Source: Carboxydothermus pertinax (GTDB taxonomy: Bacteria; Bacillota; Z-2901; Carboxydothermales; Carboxydothermaceae). Taken from it: DNA of 64,000 nt. The notes under the pieces were generated by a model that ran no database searches, was not told where the DNA came from, and was given only the letters and a program-made list of their open reading frames with translations. The translations under genes and the position numbers were made by a program. Every line of letters starts with the position of its first letter. Position 1 is the first letter of the stretch. The stretch is from NCBI RefSeq assembly GCF_001950255.1, contig NZ_BDJK01000003.1, positions 1-64,000 of the forward strand, in the 5' to 3' direction. Positions 49,053 to 55,999 of the stretch are shown one piece after another.

Positions 49053-49409
49053 GGGGGCGTAAAGGGTTCGACGGGGGAACGAAGGGCCGCAAGTAGCGAG
49101 GCGAGGACCCCACCTTACCTCGTAAAAAAGGGTGGGAAAGATATAATTGCCAACGAAAGCTACGCTTTAGCTGCTTAAGTCAGCTACGTCCTGACGGAAA
49201 TTGGCCCGGGATTTCCGCCGGGGCGTGACCCAACCGGGCTGGCTTAGAAAGGGTGTCCCGGCTCTTTCTAAGCGAGATTTTACGGGATATCCCGATTGTG
49301 GCCTGCCGGTAGGCACCAATCGGGTGAAAGCTAAAATACCGGCTGCCCTCGGAGAAGCTTTCGGCACTTGTCCTCCGGACGGTGGGTTCAATTCCCCCCG
49401 CCTCCACCA
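49053..49409 (+). ncRNA. ssrA: Transfer-messenger RNA (tmRNA)
   Basis: The 5' end GGGGGCG pairs with CGCCTCC (49399-49405) as acceptor stem (one G-U), followed by discriminator A and encoded CCA. GTTCGACGGGGG near 49065 is the tRNA-like 5' half. The tag frame starts at resume codon GCC (49149) and reads ANESYALAA then TAA (49176-49178). The T-loop is TTCAATT (49387-49393). The T-stem GTGGG/CCCCC contains one U-C mismatch, which is notable because the 3' end coincides with the prophage attachment site. Function: frees stalled ribosomes and tags the nascent chain for proteolysis. Confidence 0.95.
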
Positions 49410-49412
49410 TCA
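49380..49412. other. Candidate prophage attachment site (left junction)
   Basis: The T-arm and acceptor 3' strand of ssrA are where plus-strand host sequence meets the minus-strand serine recombinase gene, whose last seven codons (including the stop) overlap 49388-49408. Integration at the 3' end of a tmRNA gene is a classic arrangement that leaves the RNA intact. The exact crossover dinucleotide and the right junction are not visible in this window. Confidence 0.55.
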
Positions 49413-50911
49413 ATAACCACAGTTATTTTAAATTCAACGTCGGTTTTATCATTGTTTACAGTAACTTTATCAATAAATTCCTGGCAAAGCGATTTAAGAG
49501 CGACTGGATCATTACTATCTAGTTGCTCTTTTTTGCTTTTTAAGAAGGCAATAATATTGTCTTTGGTGACAATGTTATCCTGCAACTTTAAATACCACTC
49601 CTGGAGTTGTACTTCGAGGGTGGCTTTTTTGCTTTCTAATAATTTTAGTTGCTCGACGATAGAATTTACGGTCGATGCGCCATTAGCTAAGGCATTAACC
49701 AGGTTGGCTATTTTTCTCCCTGTTTCTTTTAACTCTTTCTCAATATATTTAACTTCTTTCCCCATTTCTTTTTTCTGGCTGGTAAAGCTGGAGTAAATTT
49801 TCTCGGCCAATTCCGGGATAGCTTTTTCCGCAAAAAATCTTTCTCTTAATTGCTTTAAAACAAACTCTTCTACTAACTCTTTCCGAACCTTTTGGGAATT
49901 GCACTGTCCGGTCCGGCCGTTATAATTGCAGGTATAATAATATAATTTTTTATGCTCTTTGCTTTTTTTGGTAAGATAACTTGATGAATCGCCTATCATT
50001 GCATTCCCGCATTCACCGCAATAAATTAAGCCAGAGAGGAGATAAACTGTTTTAGCTTTATTAGAAGCTCTGTTTCTTTTCCTTTTATCCATGATGGACT
50101 GAACCCTCCAAAAAAGTTCTTCATCAATAATAGTCGGAATGGTACCCGGAATCTCGATTATTTCATCGGGTGCTTTGGTTAAATGGTGGTTGCGCTTACC
50201 CTCTTTTTTAGGAGCGCTTCGATTAAAAATATAAATCCCAATATATTTTTTATTTCGTAATATTTCAAAAATGCTGTTTTTACCAAAAGGCTTGCCTTTT
50301 TTTGTTTTAAAGCCGTACTGATTAAGAGCGGAAATAATGTCGTTGTAACTTTTGCCCTGGGCATACAACTCAAAAATAAGCCTTACAATTCTTGCCTCGC
50401 TTTCATTCACTACAAGCTTTTTAGTTTCCGGATCAACATCATATCCTAAAGGTGGTAGCCCGCCATTGTGTTTGCCCTGGAGGGCATTTTCCATCATGCC
50501 CTTCATTACTTCCCGGGCTAAATTGCGCGAGTAGTATTCGGCTAAGCCTTCCAGAACACTTTCAAGGATAATGCTTTCCGGGCTGTCGTCTAATTGCTCA
50601 AGGACGCTTTCTATTCTTACTCCACATCTCCGGAGCTCCCGCTTATAGATAGCACTGTCATATCTATTGCGGGCAAAACGGTCCAGCTTGTGAATGAGAA
50701 CAATATCAAATAGGCCAAGCTTGGCGTCACTAATCATTCTAAGAAAGTTTGGCCTGTCATCGGTTAACGCTGATCGTGCTTCATCAGCGTATATTTTGAC
50801 AATGTGGTAGCCTTTTTGCTTTGCATATTCAGAGCAGGCCCTTACCTGAGCAGTTATGGATTCTTCGCGTTGGTTGTCACTGGAAAAACGGGCATAGATT
50901 ACAGCACGCAT
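49388..50911 (-). CDS. Large serine recombinase (prophage integrase)
   Basis: 507-aa site-specific recombinase. The N-terminal catalytic resolvase domain (residues 1-150) has the nucleophile Ser in YARFSSDNQ (near 10) and arginines in IHKLDRFARN; then the Recombinase domain (about 160-270, GYDVDPETKKLVVNESEARI), a zinc-ribbon with YCGECGNAM and CNYNGRTGQC (about 285-330), and a coiled coil (about 375-440). The C-terminus ends with IDGGGGGN, encoded by antisense of the ssrA 3' end. Start ATG has GGAGG upstream. It should catalyse integration; excision would need a directionality factor not identified here. Confidence 0.95.
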   Translation of the reverse strand: MRAVIYARFSSDNQREESITAQVRACSEYAKQKGYHIVKIYADEARSALTDDRPNFLRMISDAKLGLFDIVLIHKLDRFARNRYDSAIYKRELRRCGVRIESVLEQLDDSPESIILESVLEGLAEYYSRNLAREVMKGMMENALQGKHNGGLPPLGYDVDPETKKLVVNESEARIVRLIFELYAQGKSYNDIISALNQYGFKTKKGKPFGKNSIFEILRNKKYIGIYIFNRSAPKKEGKRNHHLTKAPDEIIEIPGTIPTIIDEELFWRVQSIMDKRKRNRASNKAKTVYLLSGLIYCGECGNAMIGDSSSYLTKKSKEHKKLYYYTCNYNGRTGQCNSQKVRKELVEEFVLKQLRERFFAEKAIPELAEKIYSSFTSQKKEMGKEVKYIEKELKETGRKIANLVNALANGASTVNSIVEQLKLLESKKATLEVQLQEWYLKLQDNIVTKDNIIAFLKSKKEQLDSNDPVALKSLCQEFIDKVTVNNDKTDVEFKITVVIDGGGGGN

Positions 50912-50951
50912 AATGCCACCTCCAAAACAAATGTTCGATGTGGGAGCAAAA

Positions 50952-50976
50952 AGAAAAAAGCGGTGGGGCGCTTTTA
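50952..50976 (-). terminator. Terminator of the 50996-52184 gene pair
   Basis: On the minus strand AAAAGCG and CGCTTTT enclose CCCCAC, followed by TTCTTTTT. Sequence and placement resemble the terminator at 52541-52565. Confidence 0.8.
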
Positions 50977-50995
50977 AAATTACAAAAATTTATTG

Positions 50996-51589
50996 TTACT
51001 TGTTAGAAGTTAGCAAAGAAGTGATTAATTGTGCAAGTGATGATAGGAACTGATGGTTAGCATAAATTAATCCCGCAAAACCAATGATAACTGAAATTAT
51101 TATTCCAAAGAACCACTTTTTAGTATCTGCAATATCAGTTTTTATAGTTAAAAATTCTTGGTGTCTTTGATTATCCCTATCACGCATTTCTGATAAGGTT
51201 TGGCTAATCATTTGGGCGACTCTTTCTTCAGTTGCTCTCAATGATGCCTTCATATCGCTTATATCACGGTCTAATTTATCTAAGTATTTTTCTTGCCAGT
51301 CCATAGAATTAACCTCCTTTGAGGCTGCTTGCTCGATGTTGCTTATTTCGGCATATCTTTCAAAAATATTGTTATGAGCATTTATGACTTCTTGCTTAGT
51401 ACGGATTATTTCGTTATACATTGCAAAAATGCGGTTATAGATTTTTAATATTAAATAGTATTTTTGGTTATTTTCATTATACGATATATTTTCAAGGTTG
51501 TTAATAATCTCGTGAAATTCTTTGTTAAAATTATTAGTTCCCCACTGGTTAGGGAAATTCCTTGAATTAGTAGATAGTCTATTTGACAC
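50996..51589 (-). CDS. Coiled-coil protein with C-terminal membrane helix (XhlA/holin-like style)
   Basis: 197 aa. The C-terminal half (from MDWQEKYLDKLDRDISDM) is a long coiled coil followed by one transmembrane helix (WFFGIIISVIIGFAGLIYAN, near residues 165-185), the layout of XhlA-like haemolysin/holin accessory proteins. The N-terminal half (residues 1-95) is helical and hydrophilic. GTG start overlaps the previous gene by 11 bp, with GAGG upstream. A second start, ATG 51304, has AAAGGAGG 8 nt before it and would give a 102-aa product containing only the coiled coil and membrane helix. Function unknown; membrane-effector of a defence pair or lysis accessory are both guesses. Confidence 0.65.
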   Translation of the reverse strand: MSNRLSTNSRNFPNQWGTNNFNKEFHEIINNLENISYNENNQKYYLILKIYNRIFAMYNEIIRTKQEVINAHNNIFERYAEISNIEQAASKEVNSMDWQEKYLDKLDRDISDMKASLRATEERVAQMISQTLSEMRDRDNQRHQEFLTIKTDIADTKKWFFGIIISVIIGFAGLIYANHQFLSSLAQLITSLLTSNK

Positions 51590-52184
51590 TCTCTAACACC
51601 TCTTTAATAAGCTCTAATGAGAGTTGGAAGTCAGTATGTAATTTGTTGGATATTTTGTTTGCTAAAATACTAGCCTTTAATTTTTCTTCATGATGGACAT
51701 TGACATGTAAATTTGAGGAAATTTTATCATCCTTAATATCAAAAACAAAAATTAGATTGTTTTTCTCAAAAGCTAAACTTAAAAAAGTTTTTGGTTTATA
51801 TTGAAAACTTTTTAAGTTTATTTGGATTTTAAATAAATCTTTAACTTCCTCGAGATCTGGGGAGAAGAAATCAAAATTAAAACCATAAGCTATAATATTT
51901 CTCTCGTTAGCGGCTTCTAATGATTTTTTTAAAACATCTGGAAAATATTTTGGGATTTCATTATTGGTAGCAACTGTACTTATTTGATATTTATTATCGA
52001 CAATTGATATATCAAGAGCTTTGTCATTATACTGAATAATTCCTGGTGAAATAGGATCGTTATACCAAATTACATTTGGTTCGCTATCGGTAAATAGCTT
52101 TTCGAGTATATCACGCTTAATTTGAAATTTCCCAAACTCTTCAAATACAACAACAAGGTTTAGTGCTTTTAGTTCAATAGACAT
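51579..52184 (-). CDS. 201-aa protein of unknown function, partner of the membrane protein
   Basis: Not recognised. Soluble, alternating strand/helix character (IELKALNLVVVFEEFGKF at the start, SFQYKPKTFLSLAFEKNN in the middle, LELIKEVLESVK at the end), no cysteine motif, no membrane helix. A strong AAAGGAGGG precedes the ATG. It overlaps the following coiled-coil membrane gene by 11 bp, indicating a two-gene operon in which this protein could sense or regulate the membrane partner. Its base composition is A+T-rich like the rest of the accessory block. Confidence 0.6.
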   Translation of the reverse strand: MSIELKALNLVVVFEEFGKFQIKRDILEKLFTDSEPNVIWYNDPISPGIIQYNDKALDISIVDNKYQISTVATNNEIPKYFPDVLKKSLEAANERNIIAYGFNFDFFSPDLEEVKDLFKIQINLKSFQYKPKTFLSLAFEKNNLIFVFDIKDDKISSNLHVNVHHEEKLKASILANKISNKLHTDFQLSLELIKEVLESVK

Positions 52185-52298
52185 TTTTAACCCTCCTTTG
52201 GAGTTTTATCAAAATATCATTGAATTGGATTACAATTTTAATATTGTTTGTAGGTTTGCTACTAAAATCCCTATAATCATGGCTATTATTCCACTCTT

Positions 52299-52424
52299 TT
52301 ATCCTAAACCAAAAACTACCCATCCTATAAAAGAAGTAATAGTTTCAAAATTTACTCCACCAGATGTAAAAAGGTAAACTGCAATAATGGCAATAACAAC
52401 TAAAATATAGAGAAGTTTTTTCAA
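52299..52424 (-). CDS. 41-aa single-pass membrane protein
   Basis: With TTG start at 52424 (AAAGAGG 7-8 nt upstream) the product begins KKLLYILVVIAIIAVYLF and has a second weakly hydrophobic part ITSFIGWVVFGLG. The longer frame to 52520 adds residues without a ribosome binding site. It could be a small membrane peptide of the accessory block. The region 52185-52298 downstream shows no other supported gene. Confidence 0.5.
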   Translation of the reverse strand: MKKLLYILVVIAIIAVYLFTSGGVNFETITSFIGWVVFGLG

Positions 52425-52540
52425 TATACTCACCTCTTTTTGAAATTTTTGCTCACCATACATAATTTTATTGAGGCGGATTACAAACACTACAAGGCGT
52501 GTAACCTCTGGCTTTTGCATCTTTTATAATCGCCTCCCTA

Positions 52541-52565
52541 AAGAAAAAAGCGGGCTGGCCGCTTT
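52541..52565 (-). terminator. Terminator of the secreted-protein gene
   Basis: On the minus strand AAAGCGG and CCGCTTT enclose CCAGC, followed by TTTCTTT. Related to the hairpin at 50952-50976. Confidence 0.8.
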
Positions 52566-52571
52566 GTTAAA

Positions 52572-53243
52572 TTAATTTATGGTTACAGGGACATTTAAAA
52601 AGGTATAATATTCATAATTGGCTCTTAATATTATGCGGACATTTTTTTCTATATTTGGTATCGGTGGCAAGAGAATAACCGAGTCAGCTATTACGCCTGG
52701 TTCTATTTCAGAAGGAGCATGCGGGTAGCTTGTATATTCATCTCGGTATTTGTCCATGTAATCTAAAACAAAAGATAAATCGTATTCGTATTGCCTGCCA
52801 TTACTAATTACTTTCACTAAGGATTCAGCGGGGTCAATTCTTTCAGGACTATTATTTGTATAAGCTACATATATTTTTAAAGCCTTACTATCTTGTTCAA
52901 CTTTTGTAATTGTTACTTTTACATCTTTAATAGTTATTGAAGCAGGTAAAGATGTAACTTTACTTCCGTTAGGGATATTGCTTTTATCCAGTATTTCAAA
53001 ACCTTTACTTGTGGTAATTACTTTTTTATTAAGTAAGTCAGTTACTTTATTAAGAGGAACATAAGTTACATTGTTGTATTTAATTGTTGAAATACCAATG
53101 CTTTTACCGTTGTAAGAAAGGGTAATTGTATTTAAGTAAGCTTTAATCGTTTTAAGTACAGGTTTTGCTAATACTGTAGTACTGAAGAAAAATAGAGATA
53201 CAATTACAAATGCAAAAGCATTAAAGATAAATTTCTTTTTCAT
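52572..53243 (-). CDS. Secreted protein with copper-amine-oxidase-N/stalk-like domain
   Basis: 223 aa. Signal peptide at residues 1-26 (KKKFIFNAFAFVIVSLFFFS then TTVLAKP). Residues about 27-90 (ITLSYNGKSIGISTIKYNNV then TYVPLNKVTDLLNKKV) match the short stalk/Cu-amine-oxidase-N module common in clostridial secreted proteins. The second half (residues 100-223) is a beta-rich Ig-like region with VYAYTNNSPERIDP-type pattern and is the DUF4352-style group by appearance. GGGGGG precedes the ATG. It is probably a surface or extracellular protein expressed from the prophage, role unknown. Confidence 0.65.
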   Translation of the reverse strand: MKKKFIFNAFAFVIVSLFFFSTTVLAKPVLKTIKAYLNTITLSYNGKSIGISTIKYNNVTYVPLNKVTDLLNKKVITTSKGFEILDKSNIPNGSKVTSLPASITIKDVKVTITKVEQDSKALKIYVAYTNNSPERIDPAESLVKVISNGRQYEYDLSFVLDYMDKYRDEYTSYPHAPSEIEPGVIADSVILLPPIPNIEKNVRIILRANYEYYTFLNVPVTIN

Positions 53244-53304
53244 AATTCCCCCCCTATTTGATTTTGAAAGCAGCCAGCCACTTAAATAAAACTTTATTTA
53301 ATAT

Positions 53305-53688
53305 TTAATAAGCACAGTATTTAGTTGTGCCTTCAGCCACTTTGTAGCTTTGATTTTGCCGGCATATCATCCTTGCTTCTCTATCGGCAAACTTTTCTTT
53401 GGCGTTTCGAGCTAATCGCAAGATTATCTTCTGTTCTGACAATTCGCAAATTAAGTGATAAAGCTCATGGATAAACACAAATAATCGATGTGGGCCATCA
53501 AGATCCTGATTTATTACAATGAAATATGTATCTTTCGGCCCTTTGTAAATAAAGCCATCTATCTCGGGGTCTAACTGCTCCAGTTTAACTCTCACATTAT
53601 AAGCGGCTAAAATATCCTCGAAAAGGCCAGGATTATTCATCAAAAGCTGGAACAATTCGCTTTCGGTAAGCTTAGATGTTTCTTTCAT
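53305..53688 (-). CDS. ImmA/IrrE-family metallopeptidase-like protein
   Basis: 127 aa. The zinc motif HELYH (in FVFIHELYHLICEL, about residue 75) and a downstream acidic region ADREARMICR (third-ligand Glu) fit the ImmA/IrrE (DUF955) family, whose members cleave phage-type repressors in other mobile elements. The C-terminal part is short compared with the family, so a truncated or minimal form is possible. GGAGG lies before the ATG. It sits in the accessory block, not next to the repressor, so its target is uncertain. Confidence 0.72.
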   Translation of the reverse strand: MKETSKLTESELFQLLMNNPGLFEDILAAYNVRVKLEQLDPEIDGFIYKGPKDTYFIVINQDLDGPHRLFVFIHELYHLICELSEQKIILRLARNAKEKFADREARMICRQNQSYKVAEGTTKYCAY

Positions 53689-53742
53689 GACTGCCTCCTG
53701 AAATGTCAGTTATTTAGGGATTTTGTCGAAATGTCTCTAAAA

Positions 53743-53784
53743 CACAAAGACCCGCTATCGTGAGTGTCGAGATAGCAGGTCTTT
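53743..53784 (-). terminator. Terminator of the coiled-coil gene
   Basis: On the minus strand AAAGACC-GCTATC pairs with GATAGC-GGTCTTT with one mismatch, followed by GTGTTTTAG; the T-rich end is modest. Confidence 0.65.
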
Positions 53785-53788
53785 TGCT

Positions 53789-54058
53789 TTATTTAGGTAT
53801 AACTCCTTTTAGGTCGAATATTTCGGCATCATGAACGGTTAATTTGTACATTACATAATCAAACTTTTTTGAGTGCTCTTTAAGCGTTTGCTTTACTTCT
53901 TTCATGTCGCTTTTTAACTCATCAACATCTTTTCTAAGCTCGTTCATGTCGCGCCTTAATTCTTCAACTGCTGCATTGGTATTGCCAACAATGCGGATTA
54001 GTTCGGTGAGCATGTCCGTAATCTGGTCTAAACGCGCTTCGATTTTGGCGTTATCCAT
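53789..54058 (-). CDS. 89-aa coiled-coil protein
   Basis: Almost entirely heptad-patterned (ARLDQITDMLTELIRIVG, ELRRDMNELRKDVDELKSDM, KEVKQTLKEHSKKF), followed by FDYVMYKLTVHDAEIFDLKG. No membrane helix. Small coiled-coil proteins of this type are frequent in clostridial mobile elements, but no function can be assigned. GGAGGTG lies before the ATG. The previous gene on this strand is the NYN-domain protein 20 bp upstream. Confidence 0.65.
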   Translation of the reverse strand: MDNAKIEARLDQITDMLTELIRIVGNTNAAVEELRRDMNELRKDVDELKSDMKEVKQTLKEHSKKFDYVMYKLTVHDAEIFDLKGVIPK

Positions 54059-54077
54059 GTAATCACCTCCAAAATAT

Positions 54078-54641
54078 TTAACGCCGAATACTATTAATTA
54101 CAGAAAGAGTAATAGGCGTTTTTTCATCGCAAATAGCAAGTAGTTCTCGATGGGGTAGTAATTCACGATGTGGGCTATAGAAAAGATGAATAAAAACTCC
54201 TTCATCTTTAGCTGTTTGAATTGCGGGGAGATAATCGCTATCACTGGCAAAGATAGCCGCATGTGTTATTTGGCCTTTGGTGCTTAGTCTAACTAAATCT
54301 ACGGCTAACATGACGTCTACTTGTTTTTGTTCAAATATTTTCTCGCCCGTTTCTCGAGATATACCTCGAAAGGCTAATTTTCCTTGTCGTACTTCATATC
54401 TTTGTAATCTTTTTAATGCTTCGTGAAATTCTGAAGCATTTGAAAATAGTTTTCTTTCTTCTTCTGTTGGAGTAGGGCTTTGATAGGGCAAACAGTTGTA
54501 ATAATATGTACGAAGAATATCAATGCCGTTTGCCATCCAGGTGGAAAGTTTTAAATAATCAATTTTGGCTTTTTGAAACTGTATTGCCAAGACTTTATCG
54601 AGATATCCACCATCGATAAAACATGCAATTCTATAATTCAT
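54078..54641 (-). CDS. NYN-domain (LabA/DUF88-like) protein, putative RNase
   Basis: 187 aa. The PIN-like NYN fold is shown by CFIDGGYLDKVL near residue 6, the acidic QVDVMLAVDLVRLS near 109, AIFASDSDYLPAIQTAKDEG near 131 (D-S-D-Y is the family signature), with likely Mg-binding acidic residues. NYN domains are generally RNases or RNA-binding. AGGTGAAT precedes the ATG. Expressed with the coiled-coil gene, 20 bp apart. Confidence 0.8.
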   Translation of the reverse strand: MNYRIACFIDGGYLDKVLAIQFQKAKIDYLKLSTWMANGIDILRTYYYNCLPYQSPTPTEEERKLFSNASEFHEALKRLQRYEVRQGKLAFRGISRETGEKIFEQKQVDVMLAVDLVRLSTKGQITHAAIFASDSDYLPAIQTAKDEGVFIHLFYSPHRELLPHRELLAICDEKTPITLSVINSIRR

Positions 54642-54663
54642 TCAATTCACCTCAATAAAGTAT

Positions 54664-54686
54664 AAAGCCGCCATAAAGGCGGCTTT
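54664..54686. terminator. Hairpin upstream of the NYN gene
   Basis: AAAGCCGCC and GGCGGCTTT form a perfect 9-bp stem with a 5-nt loop; T-runs follow on the plus strand (TTTTTTG) and, less strongly, on the minus strand (TTTATACTTT). It lies between the HSDR_N gene and the NYN gene and may terminate the former or attenuate the latter. Confidence 0.65.
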
Positions 54687-54775
54687 TTTGAAAATATGAC
54701 TTATTCTATGCCTATCCTTCCTTATCCCTACTTCAAATTGAAGAGGGGGGAACGATAGGGATTATTCTGTTATTA

Positions 54776-54804
54776 ATATTATATGCATTTGCCGCCAAAG
54801 TCAA
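54776..54804 (-). promoter_or_regulatory. Candidate promoter for the NYN/coiled-coil genes
   Basis: On the minus strand TTGACT (54804-54799) is followed by TAATAT (54781-54776) at 17 nt; an overlapping TATAAT stands at 15 nt. It lies about 135 bp before the NYN start. The rest of 54690-54854 shows no other feature. Confidence 0.45.
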
Positions 54805-54854
54805 TCATTATTTTTAGTTAATTATACTAAAAACTACTAATCGTAGCTTTCCTC

Positions 54855-55979
54855 TTAGAAATTTTCGACTATTTCAAAGCATTTTATAATATAGTCTTTT
54901 AAATTTTCAATATCTTCCTTTTGGTTAATGATAACCCTGGATTCACCAAGGCCTTTAGGTGCTTCTTGAACCTCATATCCAAAAACGACTTTTTTTGTTT
55001 CATCTATAGGTAAACGAGATGCAATATACTTTATTGTAGAGGTCAGATTAATTCTTAAAAACCAACCATTTATATTTCGTTTATAAATACCAAAATAATT
55101 TACAGTATCTTTATAATTTATTTGGGAGATATCTTTATTTGCTTTTAATAATATTTCTTTAATTTTTTCAAAAGCATATAATTCTTCATCATTTGTTTCG
55201 ATTTTCCTTTGCCTTTCCTCGGTGTCATTGTTTTCTGGAATACTTGGCTCCGGAAGTTGAGCAATAGTTTCATCATCTTCTTTTAAAATTCCTTGACTTA
55301 TTATTTCAACTAATGTGGCTTGGATTGCTTTTTTAACAACCGGTCTAAATCTTTCAATAACATTTGCAGTAATTCTCGTATCGCTAAAATCCTTGATTAA
55401 AAATCTAATAAATTCATCTGAAGGATTTTTAAAAAGCTCTTTTAGATTCTTATTTAAATTTGCCATGTAAACTAAATCTTCAGCGTATTTTACCAGATTA
55501 TCTTGGTCAAAAACTTCTTTGCGGAATTTAGCGATAGCTTCATAATCAGATTCTTTTAAATTTTCCAAATCAAATTCGTAAAATGGTGTAGGGTCCATAA
55601 CATTATTTTGATTTAAGTCAGTAAAAAATTTATAAATAATGCCATTTGTTAAAATAGCTATTTTAACTTCAGGAGTAGAATTAAAATATCTACTAAGCTG
55701 AGTATCGTGGTTTTCTAATTTTTCAGTTACCGATTTTGCTTCAATAAACATTATTGGTTTATTGTTTTTAAAAATGGCGTAGTCTACTTTTTCGCCCTTC
55801 TTTTTCCCAAAATCAGCAGTATATTCAGGCTTTACCTCAAGGGGATTAAAGACGTCATAGCCCAAGATCTGAATAAATGGGATAATAAGGGCGTGTTTAG
55901 TGGTTTCCTCATTGTTGACGTGGACTTTTCTTTCGCTTATTTGCATACTTAGTTTTAAAAGATCATCTTTGAAGCTCAT
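54855..55979 (-). CDS. Stand-alone HSDR_N-type protein (type I restriction R subunit N-terminal domain)
   Basis: 374 aa. Residues about 20-150 match the HSDR_N (DUF4357-associated) fold: HALIIPFIQILGYDVFNPLE, then a PD-(D/E)xK pattern VDYAIFKNNKPIMFIEAK (near 67-84; Asp, Glu and Lys likely catalytic), and LTNGIIYKFFTD near 112. The C-terminal part (residues 280-374, with NRNINGWFLRINLTS-type sequence) is an extra domain. No helicase, methylase or specificity gene is adjacent, so this is not a complete type I system. AAAGGAGG precedes the ATG. It may be a prophage-borne nuclease or defence protein. Confidence 0.75.
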   Translation of the reverse strand: MSFKDDLLKLSMQISERKVHVNNEETTKHALIIPFIQILGYDVFNPLEVKPEYTADFGKKKGEKVDYAIFKNNKPIMFIEAKSVTEKLENHDTQLSRYFNSTPEVKIAILTNGIIYKFFTDLNQNNVMDPTPFYEFDLENLKESDYEAIAKFRKEVFDQDNLVKYAEDLVYMANLNKNLKELFKNPSDEFIRFLIKDFSDTRITANVIERFRPVVKKAIQATLVEIISQGILKEDDETIAQLPEPSIPENNDTEERQRKIETNDEELYAFEKIKEILLKANKDISQINYKDTVNYFGIYKRNINGWFLRINLTSTIKYIASRLPIDETKKVVFGYEVQEAPKGLGESRVIINQKEDIENLKDYIIKCFEIVENF

Positions 55980-55999
55980 AGTAAACCTCCTTTATAAAT

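Noticed and set aside
49201-49416. ORFs on both strands inside the tmRNA gene
   Set aside because: They fall in the structured RNA and have no ribosome binding site; tmRNA folding explains the sequence, except for the integrase end at 49388.
52250-52298. Sixteen-codon minus-strand ORF after the 41-aa membrane gene
   Set aside because: It has only a weak GAGTGG upstream and no further support; could be chance.
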